From: Rossellomorea sp. AcN35-11
GTDB taxonomy: Bacteria > Bacillota > Bacilli > Bacillales > Bacillaceae_B
Assembly (NCBI GenBank): GCA_030388825.1
Contig: CP128835.1
Coordinates: 248,001-312,000, forward strand
Direction of reading: 5' to 3'
Length of the DNA: 64,000 nt
A program made the position numbers and the translations under genes. How positions within the stretch are numbered: the stretch's first letter is position 1; every line of letters starts with the position of its first letter. Under the pieces are notes generated by a model. That model searched no databases. It was not told where the DNA came from and saw only the letters and a list, made by a program, of their open reading frames with translations. This document shows positions 33,792 through 43,708 of this stretch, in pieces.

Positions 33792-34625
33792 ATGAATACG
33801 ACTGTAAAAGAAATCACATTGATTATCATCGGATCCCTCTTCTTCGCCCTCGGGGTCAACCTGTTTGCCATCCCGAACGAACTCGGTGAAGGCGGCGTGA
33901 CGGGGATTTCCATGGCTCTTTATTATGTACTGGGCTGGTCGCCGGGTATTACGAACTTTGTCATGAACGGCATCCTCTTAGCCATTGGATATAAAGTGCT
34001 CAATAAACGGGTGACATGGTATACCATGCTTGCCATCTTCTTTACCTCCCTCTTCATCCACTTTACAGAAGGGATGGGGAGCCCTGTCGACATCATGCTC
34101 GGGACGGTCTTCGCCGGCGTGTTCATCGGGATCGGACTCGGTCTTGTCCTTCGGTCAGGCGGGACGACGGGCGGATCGACCATCATTGCCCGCATGCTCA
34201 ATCAGCGTTTCGGCTGGGCGGTGAGTACATCCATGTTCGTGTTCGATATCCTGGTTGTTCTCGGTTCAGCCTTTGTCATCGGGATCGAGAATACGATGTA
34301 TACAGGGATCAGCATCTACATCAGCACGAAAATCCTCGATTACCTGATCGACGGGTTCGATACCCGAAAGGCCGTCACCATCATTTCCGCCCACACCGAT
34401 GCCATCGCTGAGAAAGTGAGCGCCGAAATGGACCGGGGAGTGACCGTCATCAACGCAAGAGGTCACTATTCGAAGGAATCCAAGGACATCCTGTATGTGG
34501 TCATCAATAAGCAGGAGCTCTTCCTCTTAAAGAAAATGATCCAGCACATCGATGAGAAAGCATTCGTCGTGGTCCATGATGTAAGAGACGTATTCGGGGA
34601 AGGATTTACGTTTCCGAAGACATAA
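33792..34625 (+). CDS. YitT family membrane protein
   Basis: A 277-residue protein with five to six N-terminal transmembrane helices, including GVNLFAIPNELGEGGVTGIS and LGLVLRSGGTTGGSTIIAR (YitT signature glycine motifs), and a C-terminal cytoplasmic DUF2179 domain (about 195-277: HTDAIAEKVSAEMDRGVTVI, GHYSKESKDILYVV). Function of the family is unclear. The preceding 33278-33791 stretch contains only a weak ACTCT-AGAGT dyad near 33342. Confidence 0.9.
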   Translation: MNTTVKEITLIIIGSLFFALGVNLFAIPNELGEGGVTGISMALYYVLGWSPGITNFVMNGILLAIGYKVLNKRVTWYTMLAIFFTSLFIHFTEGMGSPVDIMLGTVFAGVFIGIGLGLVLRSGGTTGGSTIIARMLNQRFGWAVSTSMFVFDILVVLGSAFVIGIENTMYTGISIYISTKILDYLIDGFDTRKAVTIISAHTDAIAEKVSAEMDRGVTVINARGHYSKESKDILYVVINKQELFLLKKMIQHIDEKAFVVVHDVRDVFGEGFTFPKT

Positions 34626-34631
34626 AAAAAG

Positions 34632-34694
34632 GAAGCATGGGGACGGTCCTCATGCTTCTTCTTTATGCAATAAGAAGGACGAGATCCGTCCCGG
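34632..34694 (+). terminator. Dispersed palindromic repeat acting as terminator
   Basis: GAAGCATG / CATGCTTC with inner GGA / TCC pairs (34632-34658) then TTCTTTAT, followed by the second arm GATCCGTCCCGG. Copy of the dispersed GGGACGGTTCTC family, placed seven bases after the YitT stop. Confidence 0.75.
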
Positions 34695-34702
34695 TTCAAC
34701 CC

Positions 34703-35794
34703 CTAAGGCGTAAACAACACCGTTTTCGTCCCTACTAAGGCATTTTCATTGTTGACAAAATTATAGTTGGACGCACCATCCACTCTTAATGGCCCCGTCC
34801 ATTCAATTTTCTCGAAATCACTATTGTATACACCTGTCGGCGGAAGGTCACTTGCCGCCTCCGGGATCTTGACGTCGCCCCGGAACCATGTAGAGTTAAT
34901 CATACTATAGGCGGCCACATTGATGATGCCGTCTGCACGGCTGTCCACCATTCGCTGAATCCTTAATCCGCTGTGCACCATCCGATTGATCCGGGTACTG
35001 TAGAGATACGCGTTCACACCCCCCATATGGCCGGCCTGCTGGATGTCCCCCACCACCCGTGCATTTAAAAGCTGAAATTCAACCGGGGTAACCGGGTCGA
35101 CGGCATCGACATTTTGAAACGTGATATCCCCACTGATGATGGCTCCATTTGTGTAATTGGAATTCGTGCTCACCGAGGTCCCATTATTGATGGTCCCCAC
35201 TACGGTCACGGGTCTTGCTTCAAATGCCGGCCCCTGGGACGTATAGGCTTTTTCAGCCGTTATACTGGTCTGAATGGTCATATTTCTTGGAACCGATGAA
35301 GCAAAGTCGGCTAAAGTCGAATCACCGAGCTGCCACGGTCCGACTCCGAGCATCTGTACATGCCGTGCAGGAGGGATCACCACATCTTCGTTAAAGGAAG
35401 AGTTAAGGGCAATGAGGACAATGATCCTCGCTCTCATCCCGGACTGAACGGCCTCTTCACTGTTCGTTCCCGCATCAATCGCTGCCTGAAGCGACGGAAA
35501 CGGGTTCGACGGCGTCCCATCTCCCGGGCCGGGTGCATTGGAATCTGCCCAAATCACCAGTTCCCCCCATTCAAACACACCAGGTCCTTGTGTCCCCTGC
35601 TCACCCTGTATACCCTGCGGTCCTTGTGGTCCTTGTTCACCTTGTGGTCCCTGGGGTCCCTGGGGCCCTTCTGGACCCTCATTTTGATAAGGAAAAAAGT
35701 CACAGCTCTGAGGAGGAAGGAAGTCGGCACTTTTCTTCAACGATCCCCCTTTTCTAAGCTTCGGAAATAAATGGTTATGATCAAATCTTTTCAT
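34703..35794 (-). CDS. Collagen-like protein with beta-helix domain, exosporium/spore-surface candidate
   Basis: About 363 residues. A basic N-terminal region (to about 40) is followed by eleven Gly-X-Y triplets (GPE, GPQ, GEQ, GIQ, GTQ types, about 41-73) and a C-terminal region of about 290 residues with short repeated strands and AAIDAGTNS, resembling a right-handed beta-helix (pectate-lyase-like). Collagen-triplet proteins in Bacillaceae are often exosporium filaments (BclA-like). ATG 35794 follows AGAGGTGA. No convincing sigma-K promoter was found upstream. Confidence 0.75.
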   Translation of the reverse strand: MKRFDHNHLFPKLRKGGSLKKSADFLPPQSCDFFPYQNEGPEGPQGPQGPQGEQGPQGPQGIQGEQGTQGPGVFEWGELVIWADSNAPGPGDGTPSNPFPSLQAAIDAGTNSEEAVQSGMRARIIVLIALNSSFNEDVVIPPARHVQMLGVGPWQLGDSTLADFASSVPRNMTIQTSITAEKAYTSQGPAFEARPVTVVGTINNGTSVSTNSNYTNGAIISGDITFQNVDAVDPVTPVEFQLLNARVVGDIQQAGHMGGVNAYLYSTRINRMVHSGLRIQRMVDSRADGIINVAAYSMINSTWFRGDVKIPEAASDLPPTGVYNSDFEKIEWTGPLRVDGASNYNFVNNENALVGTKTVLFTP

Positions 35795-35921
35795 CGTATT
35801 CACCTCTATCCCATTCTATTCAGGAGACAGATAGAGGTATGGACCATTCAACCAGTATCTGGGGGATTCCCTATATTTTTGGTAAAGCGCGGTAAAAATT
35901 ACGTATTTCCGTACATACCCC

Positions 35922-35952
35922 TTGAACTTCCATACCAGATTGGTACTATAAT
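35922..35952 (+). promoter_or_regulatory. Sigma-A-type promoter with operator-like dyad
   Basis: TTGAAC (35922-35927) and TATAAT (35947-35952), spacer 19, enclose TACCA-GAT-TGGTA (35933-35945). A repressor site is suggested for the MFS gene that begins at 36017. Confidence 0.5.
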
Positions 35953-36016
35953 AGGAGAAACATTCATTTGAGAATAGTAGTTACATAAACCATACCAAGT
36001 TTAGGACGGAGAACAA

Positions 36017-37343
36017 ATGAAAATAAATTCTAGTTTTGACCATCATGAAGAAGCCCTTACAAAGAGTAAGGACCCTTCCGAATACCAACAGGCTTTATAT
36101 AAGCGAACACTGATAATCATCATGGTCGCCCAAATCTTTGGAGGGGCGGGTCTTGCTGCCGGTATCACGGTAGGGGCGCTTCTCGCTCAGGATATGCTGG
36201 GAACCGACAGCTTCTCAGGCATGCCCGTTGCCCTGTTCACTCTTGGGTCCGCCGGGGCAGCCCTGTTTGTCGGACGTCTGTCCCAGCGCTACGGAAGACG
36301 AATCGGTCTTTCTGTCGGTTTCTTGATCGGAGGCTTGGGTGCAGTCGGGACCGTCGCTGCTGCCGTGCTCGATTCGATTATCCTTCTGTTCGTCTCTCTC
36401 CTCATCTATGGTGCGGGTTCGGCCACGAACCTGCAGACGCGCTATGCAGGAACAGATCTGGCCAAGCCTTCCCAAAGAGCGACTGCCGTGAGTTTCGCCA
36501 TGGTGGCGACAACATTCGGAGCCGTCGCCGGACCTAATCTGGTGGATGTGATGGGCAGGTTTGCCGAAGTGATCGGCATCCCTCCCCTCGGGGGACCATT
36601 CATTCTCGCATGTGCCGCCTACACCCTCGCCGGGACTATCATCTTTATCTTGATGAAACCGGATCCCTATTTCGTGGCAAGAGCTCTATCGACGGCACAG
36701 AAGACCAATGACGGCATGGCTGGGGAAGCGCTCCAGTCTTCCAGACGAAACAAAGGAGGCATACGTCTCGGGGCCACCGTCATGATCCTGACTCAGATCG
36801 TCATGGTCGCTGTTATGACCATGACCCCGGTCCATATGGGCCATCATGGACATGGATTATCGGCCATCGGTCTCATCATCGGCATACACATCGGAGCCAT
36901 GTATCTTCCGTCACTCGTGACCGGGATCCTTGTGGACAAGATCGGGCGGATGCCCATGGTGGCTGCCGCTGCCCTGACCTTACTTGCAAGCGGGAATCCT
37001 GGCAGCCATGGCACCAGCCGATTCCATCCTGACCCTTGCCATTGCCCTCGCCCTCCTTGGACTCGGGTGGAACTTCGGACTGATCAGCGGCACGGCCATC
37101 CTTGTCGACTCAACGGACCCTTTCACCAGGGCCAAAACTCAAGGATCGGTGGACGTTTTCGTCGCATTAGCCGGTGCCACGGGAGGAATAGTATCTGGAG
37201 TCATTGTCGCCTTCTCCAGCTATCCCGCCCTCTCCATCGGCGGAGGCATCATTTCCCTCGTGCTTATCCCTGCCATGATCTGGTTTCTCGTCGTGTCCAG
37301 AAAAGAGAAGAAGGATAAAGACAGTTCTCATGCAGCCTCATAA
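36017..37343 (+). pseudogene. MFS transporter, frameshifted
   Basis: A 12-TM major facilitator superfamily protein of about 441 residues when repaired. Frame one covers TM1-9 including the loop GRLSQRYGRRIGLSVG (motif A). At GGGAA (36992-36996) one surplus base shifts it; without it LTLLASGILAAMAPADS continues to the stop at 37341-37343. The last residues KDSSHAAS are encoded by a copy of the dispersed GACAGTTCTCATGC repeat. Start ATG 36017 follows GGAGAAC. The substrate is unknown; multidrug or metabolite efflux is plausible. Confidence 0.82.
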
Positions 37344-37355
37344 TGTACAGAAAGA

Positions 37356-37398
37356 GATGGTTCTCTTGCTCAAAGGAGCAGAACCATCCCTTTTTATT
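37356..37398 (+). terminator. Intrinsic terminator after the MFS gene
   Basis: GATGGTTCT...GCTC / GAGC...AGAACCATC stem followed by CCTTTTTATTTTT. Confidence 0.8.
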
Positions 37399-37478
37399 TT
37401 TGAGGGTAAGCATGTATGTGAAACTTTCCTTCATCTTCTTCGTACTAGTATAAGAAGAATAGGAGAGAGGATGGAAAA

Positions 37479-37852
37479 ATGGAGCTACACTACAAGACAC
37501 CACCTGAGCATCAGACTGTCACCAAGGCCAAGAAGCCTTTGTCTGTAAGGACGTTATTAAACAGCATCGGATTGTTTCTATTCGGAGGGTTATGGGTACA
37601 GGGGATCTCCATCCCGATCACTCTTACAAAGAGCGGGGGTTCTCCCATATTGAAAAAATGACCATGAAGGCAGGCGATCTCCTTGAATACTCCCTGTTCA
37701 TTTTCGTATGCTGGCTCCTCTATACCTTCCTCGTAAACAGCTATTTCATGGGAGAAAAATGGAGAAAATTATGTTTCTTCAGCCTGACTCTGTTGGGCTG
37801 TATCAGTATGTTTATGGTTTTTTACCTGATCCTGCATCCCCCCTCACACTAG
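37479..37852 (+). pseudogene. Small membrane protein, frameshifted
   Basis: ATG 37479 opens a frame (SVRTLLNSIGLFLFGGLWVQ, one TM) that stops at an A6 run (37653-37658). With A7 it would continue as ILKKMTMKAGDLLEYSLFIFV and two more membrane helices to 37852, giving about 124 residues with three helices. Family not recognised. The shift is typical of a homopolymer error. Confidence 0.6.
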
Positions 37853-37923
37853 AATTTAGAGGGTATCCACACCCGTACATAGAATAAGAGATAAGTAGAT
37901 TCTTAAAACAAGAGGTGATTCAT

Positions 37924-38625
37924 TTGGCAATCGTCACAGTTGATTTCGATGGAACGCTTTATCAGGGAAATTCCTTTACGATTATGATGGAAATGGGAAA
38001 AAAGCGGTTTACCATCAAGCAGTGGGCCGTCGTGGGAAATGGATTGGTAAAGGCCGCTGCCGTAGGTGCCGTCAAAGGCAAGAATCGGTTTCGCCATGAC
38101 TTTTTCAAAGCATTTGCCAGAGCGTTCAAAGGCAACACCGATGAAGAATTGGAGCAGTTCTTCCGGGAGCTTGTCAAGCGTGGAAAGAAAGATGTCCATG
38201 GTGATCTGGTGGAAACCATCCGCGAGCATCAACGGAACGGGGATACCGTCGTGTTGTTGTCGGGAGCCCTTCAGCCCTTTCTGAAACTATTCGCTCAGGA
38301 ATTACAACTTGACGTCCATATTTTAAGCACCGAATTAGAGTGCGATGAAGACGGCATCTGCACAGGAGAGCTTGGACAGATTGTCAACGGCAGGATAAAG
38401 GTGGAGAGATTGCTTCAATGGATCGATTCCAACCAGCACTCGGAAGCTCATCATGCTTCAGAAATCTGGGCCTATGCTGACAGCGAAAGTGATATCCCCC
38501 TCCTGCACTATGCCACCCACCCCATTCTCGTCAACCCGAAGGAAGACATGATCAAGGTGGCCGAACAAAACAAATGGGCGATCTTTGCCGGAAAGCACGG
38601 GGACAGTTCTCACGCTTCCACATAA
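37924..38625 (+). CDS. HAD-IB family phosphatase
   Basis: About 233 residues with HAD motif I VDFDGTLYQ, motif II LLSGALQPF, and motif IV WAYADSESDIPLL. This is the SerB-like subclass acting on small phosphomonoesters. The start is TTG 37924, seven bases after AGAGGTG; GTG 37915 overlaps that site. The last eight codons (KHGDSSHAST region) coincide with a copy of the dispersed palindromic repeat, so the original C-terminus may have been replaced. Confidence 0.85.
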   Translation: MAIVTVDFDGTLYQGNSFTIMMEMGKKRFTIKQWAVVGNGLVKAAAVGAVKGKNRFRHDFFKAFARAFKGNTDEELEQFFRELVKRGKKDVHGDLVETIREHQRNGDTVVLLSGALQPFLKLFAQELQLDVHILSTELECDEDGICTGELGQIVNGRIKVERLLQWIDSNQHSEAHHASEIWAYADSESDIPLLHYATHPILVNPKEDMIKVAEQNKWAIFAGKHGDSSHAST

Positions 38626-38665
38626 TGCAGAAAGAAGCACAGGAAACGGTCCCGTGCTTCTTTTT
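38593..38665 (+). terminator. Dispersed palindromic repeat as terminator, overlapping gene end
   Basis: AAGCACGGGGAC... and GGTCCCGTGCTTC pair over about 70 bases, followed by TTTTTAA. The left arm is coding (HAD C-terminus). Member of the dispersed GGGACGGTTCTC family. Confidence 0.75.
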
Positions 38666-38739
38666 AATGGGTAAAAAATCCCATTGAAAAATCTTACATA
38701 TTATCATATTATTGTAAAGTGATATTCTGCAGAGTATTC

Positions 38740-38949
38740 CTATATCACTCGTTTCAACAGACAATTGTCAATGACTTGAACAATCGAATAGAAATAACGC
38801 TCGTATAAACTCAGTAATAAGGTCTGAGAGTTTCTACCTAATTCCCATTGTAAGAATTGGACTACGAGATAATGTTTGCTTTTTGGTAATAAGAGGTTCA
38901 TTTCATCACCTAACAGCGGGATCAATCGCTCTGCTGGGATCACCTGCAT
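38740..38949 (-). CDS. Possible small protein or remnant
   Basis: A 69-codon AT-rich frame (MQVIPAERLIPLL ... LLLSLYERYFYSIVQ) without a convincing ribosome binding site. Composition is protein-like but no family is recognised. It may be a fragment; listed for completeness. Confidence 0.25.
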   Translation of the reverse strand: MQVIPAERLIPLLGDEMNLLLPKSKHYLVVQFLQWELGRNSQTLLLSLYERYFYSIVQVIDNCLLKRVI

Positions 38950-39045
38950 CTATTGAACATAACCGTGTTGATGAGGGTTTCTTTCCGTTGTATCTTCTAT
39001 ACTTACGGGATGGAACCAATGTTCTCTTATCATAATGTACGATTC

Positions 39046-39110
39046 AGCCAAGTAAAGTGAGACTTATCTCTGATGTTGAGTATAAGGACTCTTTTACTTG
39101 GCTTTTTATT
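39046..39110 (+). terminator. Long leader hairpin with U-tract upstream of HD-domain gene (attenuator-like)
   Basis: AGCCAAGTAAA (39046-39056) pairs with TTTACTTGGCT (39093-39103); an inner GAG-CTTAT / ATAAG-CTC stem and a TTTTATTTTG tail follow. It ends about 30 bases before the start codon, so it could be a 5' attenuator for the operon or the terminator of an upstream transcript. Confidence 0.6.
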
Positions 39111-39142
39111 TTGTCTTTTACTTAAAGAAGGGACTTATGTTC

Positions 39143-40366
39143 ATGCGTCAATCCCTGTATCAAGAATGTGACGGCCTTAGGATGATCGATGAAGAGAAGA
39201 AGCCTGGCCCTTTTTCTGAAGATCTTCAACGGGTGCTGGCATCTGAGCATTTTAGAGTATTATCAGGAAAGACTCAAATGATCCCGGATGCGAAGATTTA
39301 TCATAACCGGTTCACTCACTCCCTGGACGTCTGTTCCTTGTCCGGCATCATCGCCAAGAAGGTGAACGAAGATCTGCAGAAGGCGGAAATACAACCTGTG
39401 AATGACGACCTGCTCAAGGTGGCGAGCTTAGCTCATGATATCGGCCACCCTCCCTTTGGCCATACAGGAGAACGAACGTTGGATAAAGTGATGGCGAAAC
39501 GGGGAGGATTTGAATCGAATGCCCAATCTATCAAAATCCTGGTGGAAAGCCCCTTTAATGTCACCTATCGAACACTCGGCTCTTTATTGAAGCACACGAA
39601 AAGCATCCCGACAGTCCGGGAAGACTATATGGGACTCGTGAAAGGGTATTACGGCTATATGTCGTCTACTCTACATCCATTATTCTCAATCTACCAAAGG
39701 GGTGTTTTGGAACAATCGATTGTAGACATGGCTGACACCTTATCTTATCTAGTTTCAGATATGAAGGATCTCATCGCATTCTGTGGGAAGCATCATTTTT
39801 CACAGAAGGTTCATGGCTATTTGACTGACATGGAAGTACTGGATGATGCGAGTCTGTCTTTCAACCAGGTCAGTACGGGAGAACTGCAGTATGTGATAGG
39901 GAAGGCAGGGGCAGAGATCATGGAGAATCTGCTTATTCCCTTATTGAGTACAAACGAAAAAAAGCGTTTAAACCATCACTCATTTATCCAATCCATCATT
40001 TGTAATCTGACAGTCGAAATCGATCCGATTAAACCCATGTACAGCAGGTTGAACATTCCTCTAGTAGATCACCTTAAGATATTCATCCTCACTCAACTTA
40101 CACGTAAATGCTTCTTAGAAACGGACATCAGCATGGCCATAGACAGGAAAATCGATGATGTAGTGAAAAGAGCGTTTGACTATCTTTTTCACTGTAGTGA
40201 TGAGGTATCATTGGTACCTTTTGATCGTGCTGTGATGGAAAATCTCGCAAACATGTCTGATGAGGCTGAAAAGGCAAGAAAGGTTTGCGACTTAATCTGC
40301 CGATTAACAGATGATCAACTGGTCCATCTCAGCAGTAAATTAAACGAGAAAATCATAGTAGTCTAA
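39143..40366 (+). CDS. HD-domain dNTP triphosphohydrolase-like protein
   Basis: About 407 residues. The HD metal site is in RFTHSLDVCSLS and LAHDIGHPPFGHTGE (about 52-115), with further dGTPase-like QSIVDMADTLSYLVSDMKD. Family members hydrolyse dGTP or other (d)NTPs to nucleoside and triphosphate. ATG 39143 is nine bases from AAGGGA; ATG 39137 is also possible. First gene of an operon with P450, hydrolase and transporter genes, an unusual setting for a dNTPase, hinting at a specialised phosphohydrolase. Confidence 0.85.
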   Translation: MRQSLYQECDGLRMIDEEKKPGPFSEDLQRVLASEHFRVLSGKTQMIPDAKIYHNRFTHSLDVCSLSGIIAKKVNEDLQKAEIQPVNDDLLKVASLAHDIGHPPFGHTGERTLDKVMAKRGGFESNAQSIKILVESPFNVTYRTLGSLLKHTKSIPTVREDYMGLVKGYYGYMSSTLHPLFSIYQRGVLEQSIVDMADTLSYLVSDMKDLIAFCGKHHFSQKVHGYLTDMEVLDDASLSFNQVSTGELQYVIGKAGAEIMENLLIPLLSTNEKKRLNHHSFIQSIICNLTVEIDPIKPMYSRLNIPLVDHLKIFILTQLTRKCFLETDISMAIDRKIDDVVKRAFDYLFHCSDEVSLVPFDRAVMENLANMSDEAEKARKVCDLICRLTDDQLVHLSSKLNEKIIVV

Positions 40367-40381
40367 TCAGGGGGAAATGAA

Positions 40382-41638
40382 ATGAATGTCATTCAAAAAC
40401 AAGCAGTAGAACAGTTCAGTGTCTATAGTAAAGAGTATCTGGAAAACCGATACGATTATTATAAGCGTCTAAGAGCAGATGCACCGGTTTACTGGAATGA
40501 AGAAATGAAGTCATGGTTTATTACCCGGTACGATGACATCACTAAGAATTTACCTGGCGAGAAATTCATCTCCAGTACGGTCATTGACAACAAGATGAGT
40601 AATCTGGCTGAAGGGGAAGACAAACACTTTAAAGACATCACCGATATTATCAGGACTTGGATGGTCTATAATGACCGCCCGATTCATACCCAGCTTAAAG
40701 GACACATGAATAGAGCCTTTCTAGTAAATGAAATCGAGCTAATTACACCTGAAATCAAGAAAATCGTTTCACACACCATCGATAAAGTCGTGGAGGAGAA
40801 TACGGGTTCCTTCGATTTCGTTGAAGAGATTGCCCACCCGATTCCTGCCATGGTTCTATGTAAAATGCTTGGGATCCCTGGAGAAGAAGTAGACAGGTTT
40901 ATCAAATGGTCCGATGATATTGCCTTGTTTATGCAGAATTTCGTCGTGTCTCATGTTCCGAGCAAAGAAATCAGCGAACAAATCCGGGGCAGTGTCAACG
41001 AAATTTATTCCTACCTGTCTGAAGCGATCGCAGAAAGAAGAATCGAAAGGAAAAATGACCTATTAAGCCGTTTGATTTCAGACACTCCCGGAGTCGATGG
41101 TGAGTTAACGGACGAGCAGCTGATTGCCCAAACCATGCACTTGATTTTCGGCGGACATAAAATTCCTCAATTTGTATTGAGCAATACGCTGCATCTTCTG
41201 TTTAACAATCGACATGTACTAGATGCACTGAAGGAAGATATGTCCCTTCTGCCAAAAGTTCTCGATGAAACCATGCGATTAGAAGGACCCATCCAATATA
41301 TTGTGAGGCATGCTTCACAGGATATCGAACTGCATGGCCAGCAAATCAAGAAAGATGATTCCGTGTATTTCTTCCTGGCTTCCGCAGGGCGTGACGAACG
41401 GGTATTCCAAAATCCGGAGATTATGGATATAGGCAGAACGGGGTTCCGTCACCTTGCCTTTGGCGGCGGATATCATACTTGTATAGCAGCAGCCTTTGCC
41501 CGTGCGGAGATCATAGAGATTCTCAGAGAAGTTCTGACTCGATTCCCGGACATTGAAGCGTTGTATGATCTGGAAAAACCAGATTGGACATCTAACCCTA
41601 CGTTCACCGGCATTTCCCATATGCCAGTCCAATACTAA
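40382..41638 (+). CDS. Cytochrome P450, atypical I-helix
   Basis: A 418-residue soluble bacterial P450. The ExxR motif is in DETMRLEGP (about 296), the haem loop is FGGGYHTCIA with Cys near 361. In the I-helix the usual AGxET/DTT is replaced by FGGHKIPQF (about 259-267), so the acid-alcohol pair that delivers protons to the iron-oxygen species is missing (Lys-Ile instead of Glu/Asp-Thr). Such P450s are often peroxide-dependent or use a substrate hydroxyl. The redox partner is not encoded here. Reaction unknown. Confidence 0.9.
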   Translation: MNVIQKQAVEQFSVYSKEYLENRYDYYKRLRADAPVYWNEEMKSWFITRYDDITKNLPGEKFISSTVIDNKMSNLAEGEDKHFKDITDIIRTWMVYNDRPIHTQLKGHMNRAFLVNEIELITPEIKKIVSHTIDKVVEENTGSFDFVEEIAHPIPAMVLCKMLGIPGEEVDRFIKWSDDIALFMQNFVVSHVPSKEISEQIRGSVNEIYSYLSEAIAERRIERKNDLLSRLISDTPGVDGELTDEQLIAQTMHLIFGGHKIPQFVLSNTLHLLFNNRHVLDALKEDMSLLPKVLDETMRLEGPIQYIVRHASQDIELHGQQIKKDDSVYFFLASAGRDERVFQNPEIMDIGRTGFRHLAFGGGYHTCIAAAFARAEIIEILREVLTRFPDIEALYDLEKPDWTSNPTFTGISHMPVQY

Positions 41639-41644
41639 AAGGAC

Positions 41645-41687
41645 AAGAAGCATACTAAGAGCTAGACCTTGGTATGCTTCTTTTCTC
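41645..41687 (+). terminator. Internal terminator between P450 and hydrolase genes
   Basis: AAGAAGCATAC / GTATGCTTCTT with further inner pairs, followed by TTTCTC. It partially separates the P450 from downstream genes; read-through is likely. Confidence 0.7.
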
Positions 41688-41703
41688 AGAAAGGATGCTG
41701 AAT

Positions 41704-42318
41704 ATGCCTGACTCAAGGAATCGTGAGAATCTCGTTATCATCATTCACGAAATACATGGTGTCAATCGCCATATGGAATATATGTCTACTTTAATAGGTG
41801 ACCTTGGTATGGATGTCATCTGCCCAAACTTATATCCACCTGAAGCTTCATTGGGAGAAAGCGAAGAGGATGCGTATAAGAGCTTCTTTCAGCATGTAGG
41901 ATTTCAGAAAGCGGCAGCCACCATCAAAGAGTTGATGGAGAAAAACCGGTCACAGTATAAGAATATCTATTTAGTGGGATTCAGTGTGGGAGCCACAGTT
42001 GCCTGGCTATGCAGTGATCACTCATCCGTCAAAGGAATCTTCTGCTTCTACGGATCGAGGATAAGAGATTATGTTCACATGAACCCAACCTGCCCGACAC
42101 GGTTATTCTTTTCTCGCATTGAAAAATCATTCGATGTAAATCCTCTATTGAAGGAACTTGAGAAGAAAGAGAATGCCTTTATTTCGTTTCATTTATTTGA
42201 CGCTCCCCATGGATTTGCCAACCCGTATTCAAACACGTTCAGCCAAGACGCGTTTGACGAATCCTTCGCTCTTTTAAAAAGTGCGTTAACCCATGCAACG
42301 GAGGTCGTAGAACGGTGA
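41704..42318 (+). CDS. Dienelactone hydrolase-like protein
   Basis: About 204 residues: alpha/beta fold with VIIIHEIHGVNRH (Glu of the DLH-type oxyanion/charge relay), nucleophile elbow GFSVGAT where Ser replaces the Cys of classical DLH, and a His in DAPHGFANPYS near the end. Start ATG 41704 follows AGAAAGGATG. It overlaps the MFS gene by 4 bp. Role probably ester or lactone hydrolysis of the P450 pathway compound. Confidence 0.85.
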   Translation: MPDSRNRENLVIIIHEIHGVNRHMEYMSTLIGDLGMDVICPNLYPPEASLGESEEDAYKSFFQHVGFQKAAATIKELMEKNRSQYKNIYLVGFSVGATVAWLCSDHSSVKGIFCFYGSRIRDYVHMNPTCPTRLFFSRIEKSFDVNPLLKELEKKENAFISFHLFDAPHGFANPYSNTFSQDAFDESFALLKSALTHATEVVER

Positions 42319-43492
42319 TCAACTTCTGGTTATCCATGAGATATTTTGCCTTTTTCTTTACGTGGGGAGTGTTCTTACCGTATTGGACGGTTTGGTTGGT
42401 GGAAGGTAAACATTTCTCCGTAGAGGAGGCGGGGATGATTGTCGGAACAGGATTGGTCTTCCGGGCATTATCCAGTATGTATGTCTTCCCTTACGCTTGC
42501 AGAAGAATATCGATGTATCATTTAACGTGGTTATTCCCTTTCATTTCCACGGTCATCGTCATCTTTTTCATACCGGTTCAGTCATTTGAGAGTATGATCC
42601 TCCTCATGATTCTGTTCAATCTATGTTATCCGGTTCTATTGCCCATGAATGAAACCATCTCCACCCTCCTTTCAAAGGAGCATACGATCCATTACGGAAG
42701 AAGTCGTTCCTGGGGATCCGTAGGTTTCATCGCATCATTATTGACCGTTGGGTTTCTTACAAAATCGTATGGTGATGACGTCATCATCATTATTATGATC
42801 ACCGGGTGTATGTTTATCTATTTAAGCAGTGTATTCAGGACTCCCACCGCTCTTAAGAAAACGACGGGAAAAGAAAGAAAATCCTTTTCCCTTCTGTTCA
42901 AGTCCCCGAATTTCATATGGGTACTGATGATTTGCGTCATGCTTCAGGGCTCACACGCAGCCTATTACAATTACGGTGCAATCTATCTGGAAAACCTACA
43001 CATTGATAAAGTCTTGGTTAGCGTCATCTTGATGTTGGCTGTAGTAGCCGAAGTCGCGTTCTTCGCCTTTTCCAACACGCTCTTTAAGAGGTCTACCGTC
43101 TATTTTATGTTCGTGTTAGCTTCCGTTGCCTCGATTACTAGATGGGTGCTGGTGTTTTTGTTTAACAATCCAGGTATTTTCATTGGTTCACAAATCCTCC
43201 ATGCCTTTACATTCGGTCTCGCCCATTATGCTTTCATACGATATGTAACCGAAGAGATATCAGAGGATTTAATGCCGTTGGCACAAGGCATGTATGCAGC
43301 ACTCGCCATGAGCTTGAGCACAGGAATTCTTACTCTAGTAAGCGGCTATTTATATGCGGCCGGGCCAGAGTTGCCGTTTCTCGGAATGGCGCTGATCACC
43401 GCTCTCCCGCTCTATTGATCAGTGGCATGTTAATGATTCAAGGTGGAAAAACAAATTTAATCAGAAGAGGAAGGATGAAAAGTGAATTTTAA
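42315..43492 (+). pseudogene. MFS transporter (LacY/HcaT-like), frameshifted at the 3' end
   Basis: A 12-TM protein of about 391 residues. TM1 begins RYFAFFFTWGVFLPYWTVW, typical of the MFS_1-like/HcaT group, and GRSRSWGSVGFI gives the LacY-type loop. At CCC 43406-43408 the frame stops early; with one more C it continues as PALLISGMLMIQGGKTN and RRGRMKSEF to TAA 43490-43492. Overlaps the hydrolase by 4 bp (GTGA) and the next small gene by 11 bp. The transported compound is unknown. Confidence 0.8.
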
Positions 43493-43703
43493 AAGCATTG
43501 AAGGCTGTCACGTTACCCTCTTAATCGAGGGTGGTTTCGCAGGAACAAATGGAACCTTTATTAGCAGTAATGAACACGGAGTTTTCTTGGAGTGTAATCA
43601 AGCTCTCGAGTTCTTCCCGTTTGTAGGTTTTCAGAGAATCATCATAAAAAAGGAAGAACTGAATCAACCCATGGAACAGATGGTCCAGGTTAACATGACG
43701 TAA
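43482..43703 (+). CDS. Small LSm-like hypothetical protein
   Basis: A 73-residue protein starting at GTG 43482 after AGGATG. The beta-rich pattern GCHVTLLIEGGFAGTNG and GVFLECNQALEFFPFVG is Sm/LSm-like but this is an impression only. It overlaps the MFS gene end, so it belongs to the same operon; it could be its last gene. Confidence 0.55.
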   Translation: MNFKSIEGCHVTLLIEGGFAGTNGTFISSNEHGVFLECNQALEFFPFVGFQRIIIKKEELNQPMEQMVQVNMT

Positions 43704-43708
43704 TGGAA

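Noticed and set aside
34016-34411. Arg/His-rich frame inside the YitT gene
   Set aside because: Out-of-frame shadow of a GC-rich transmembrane gene.
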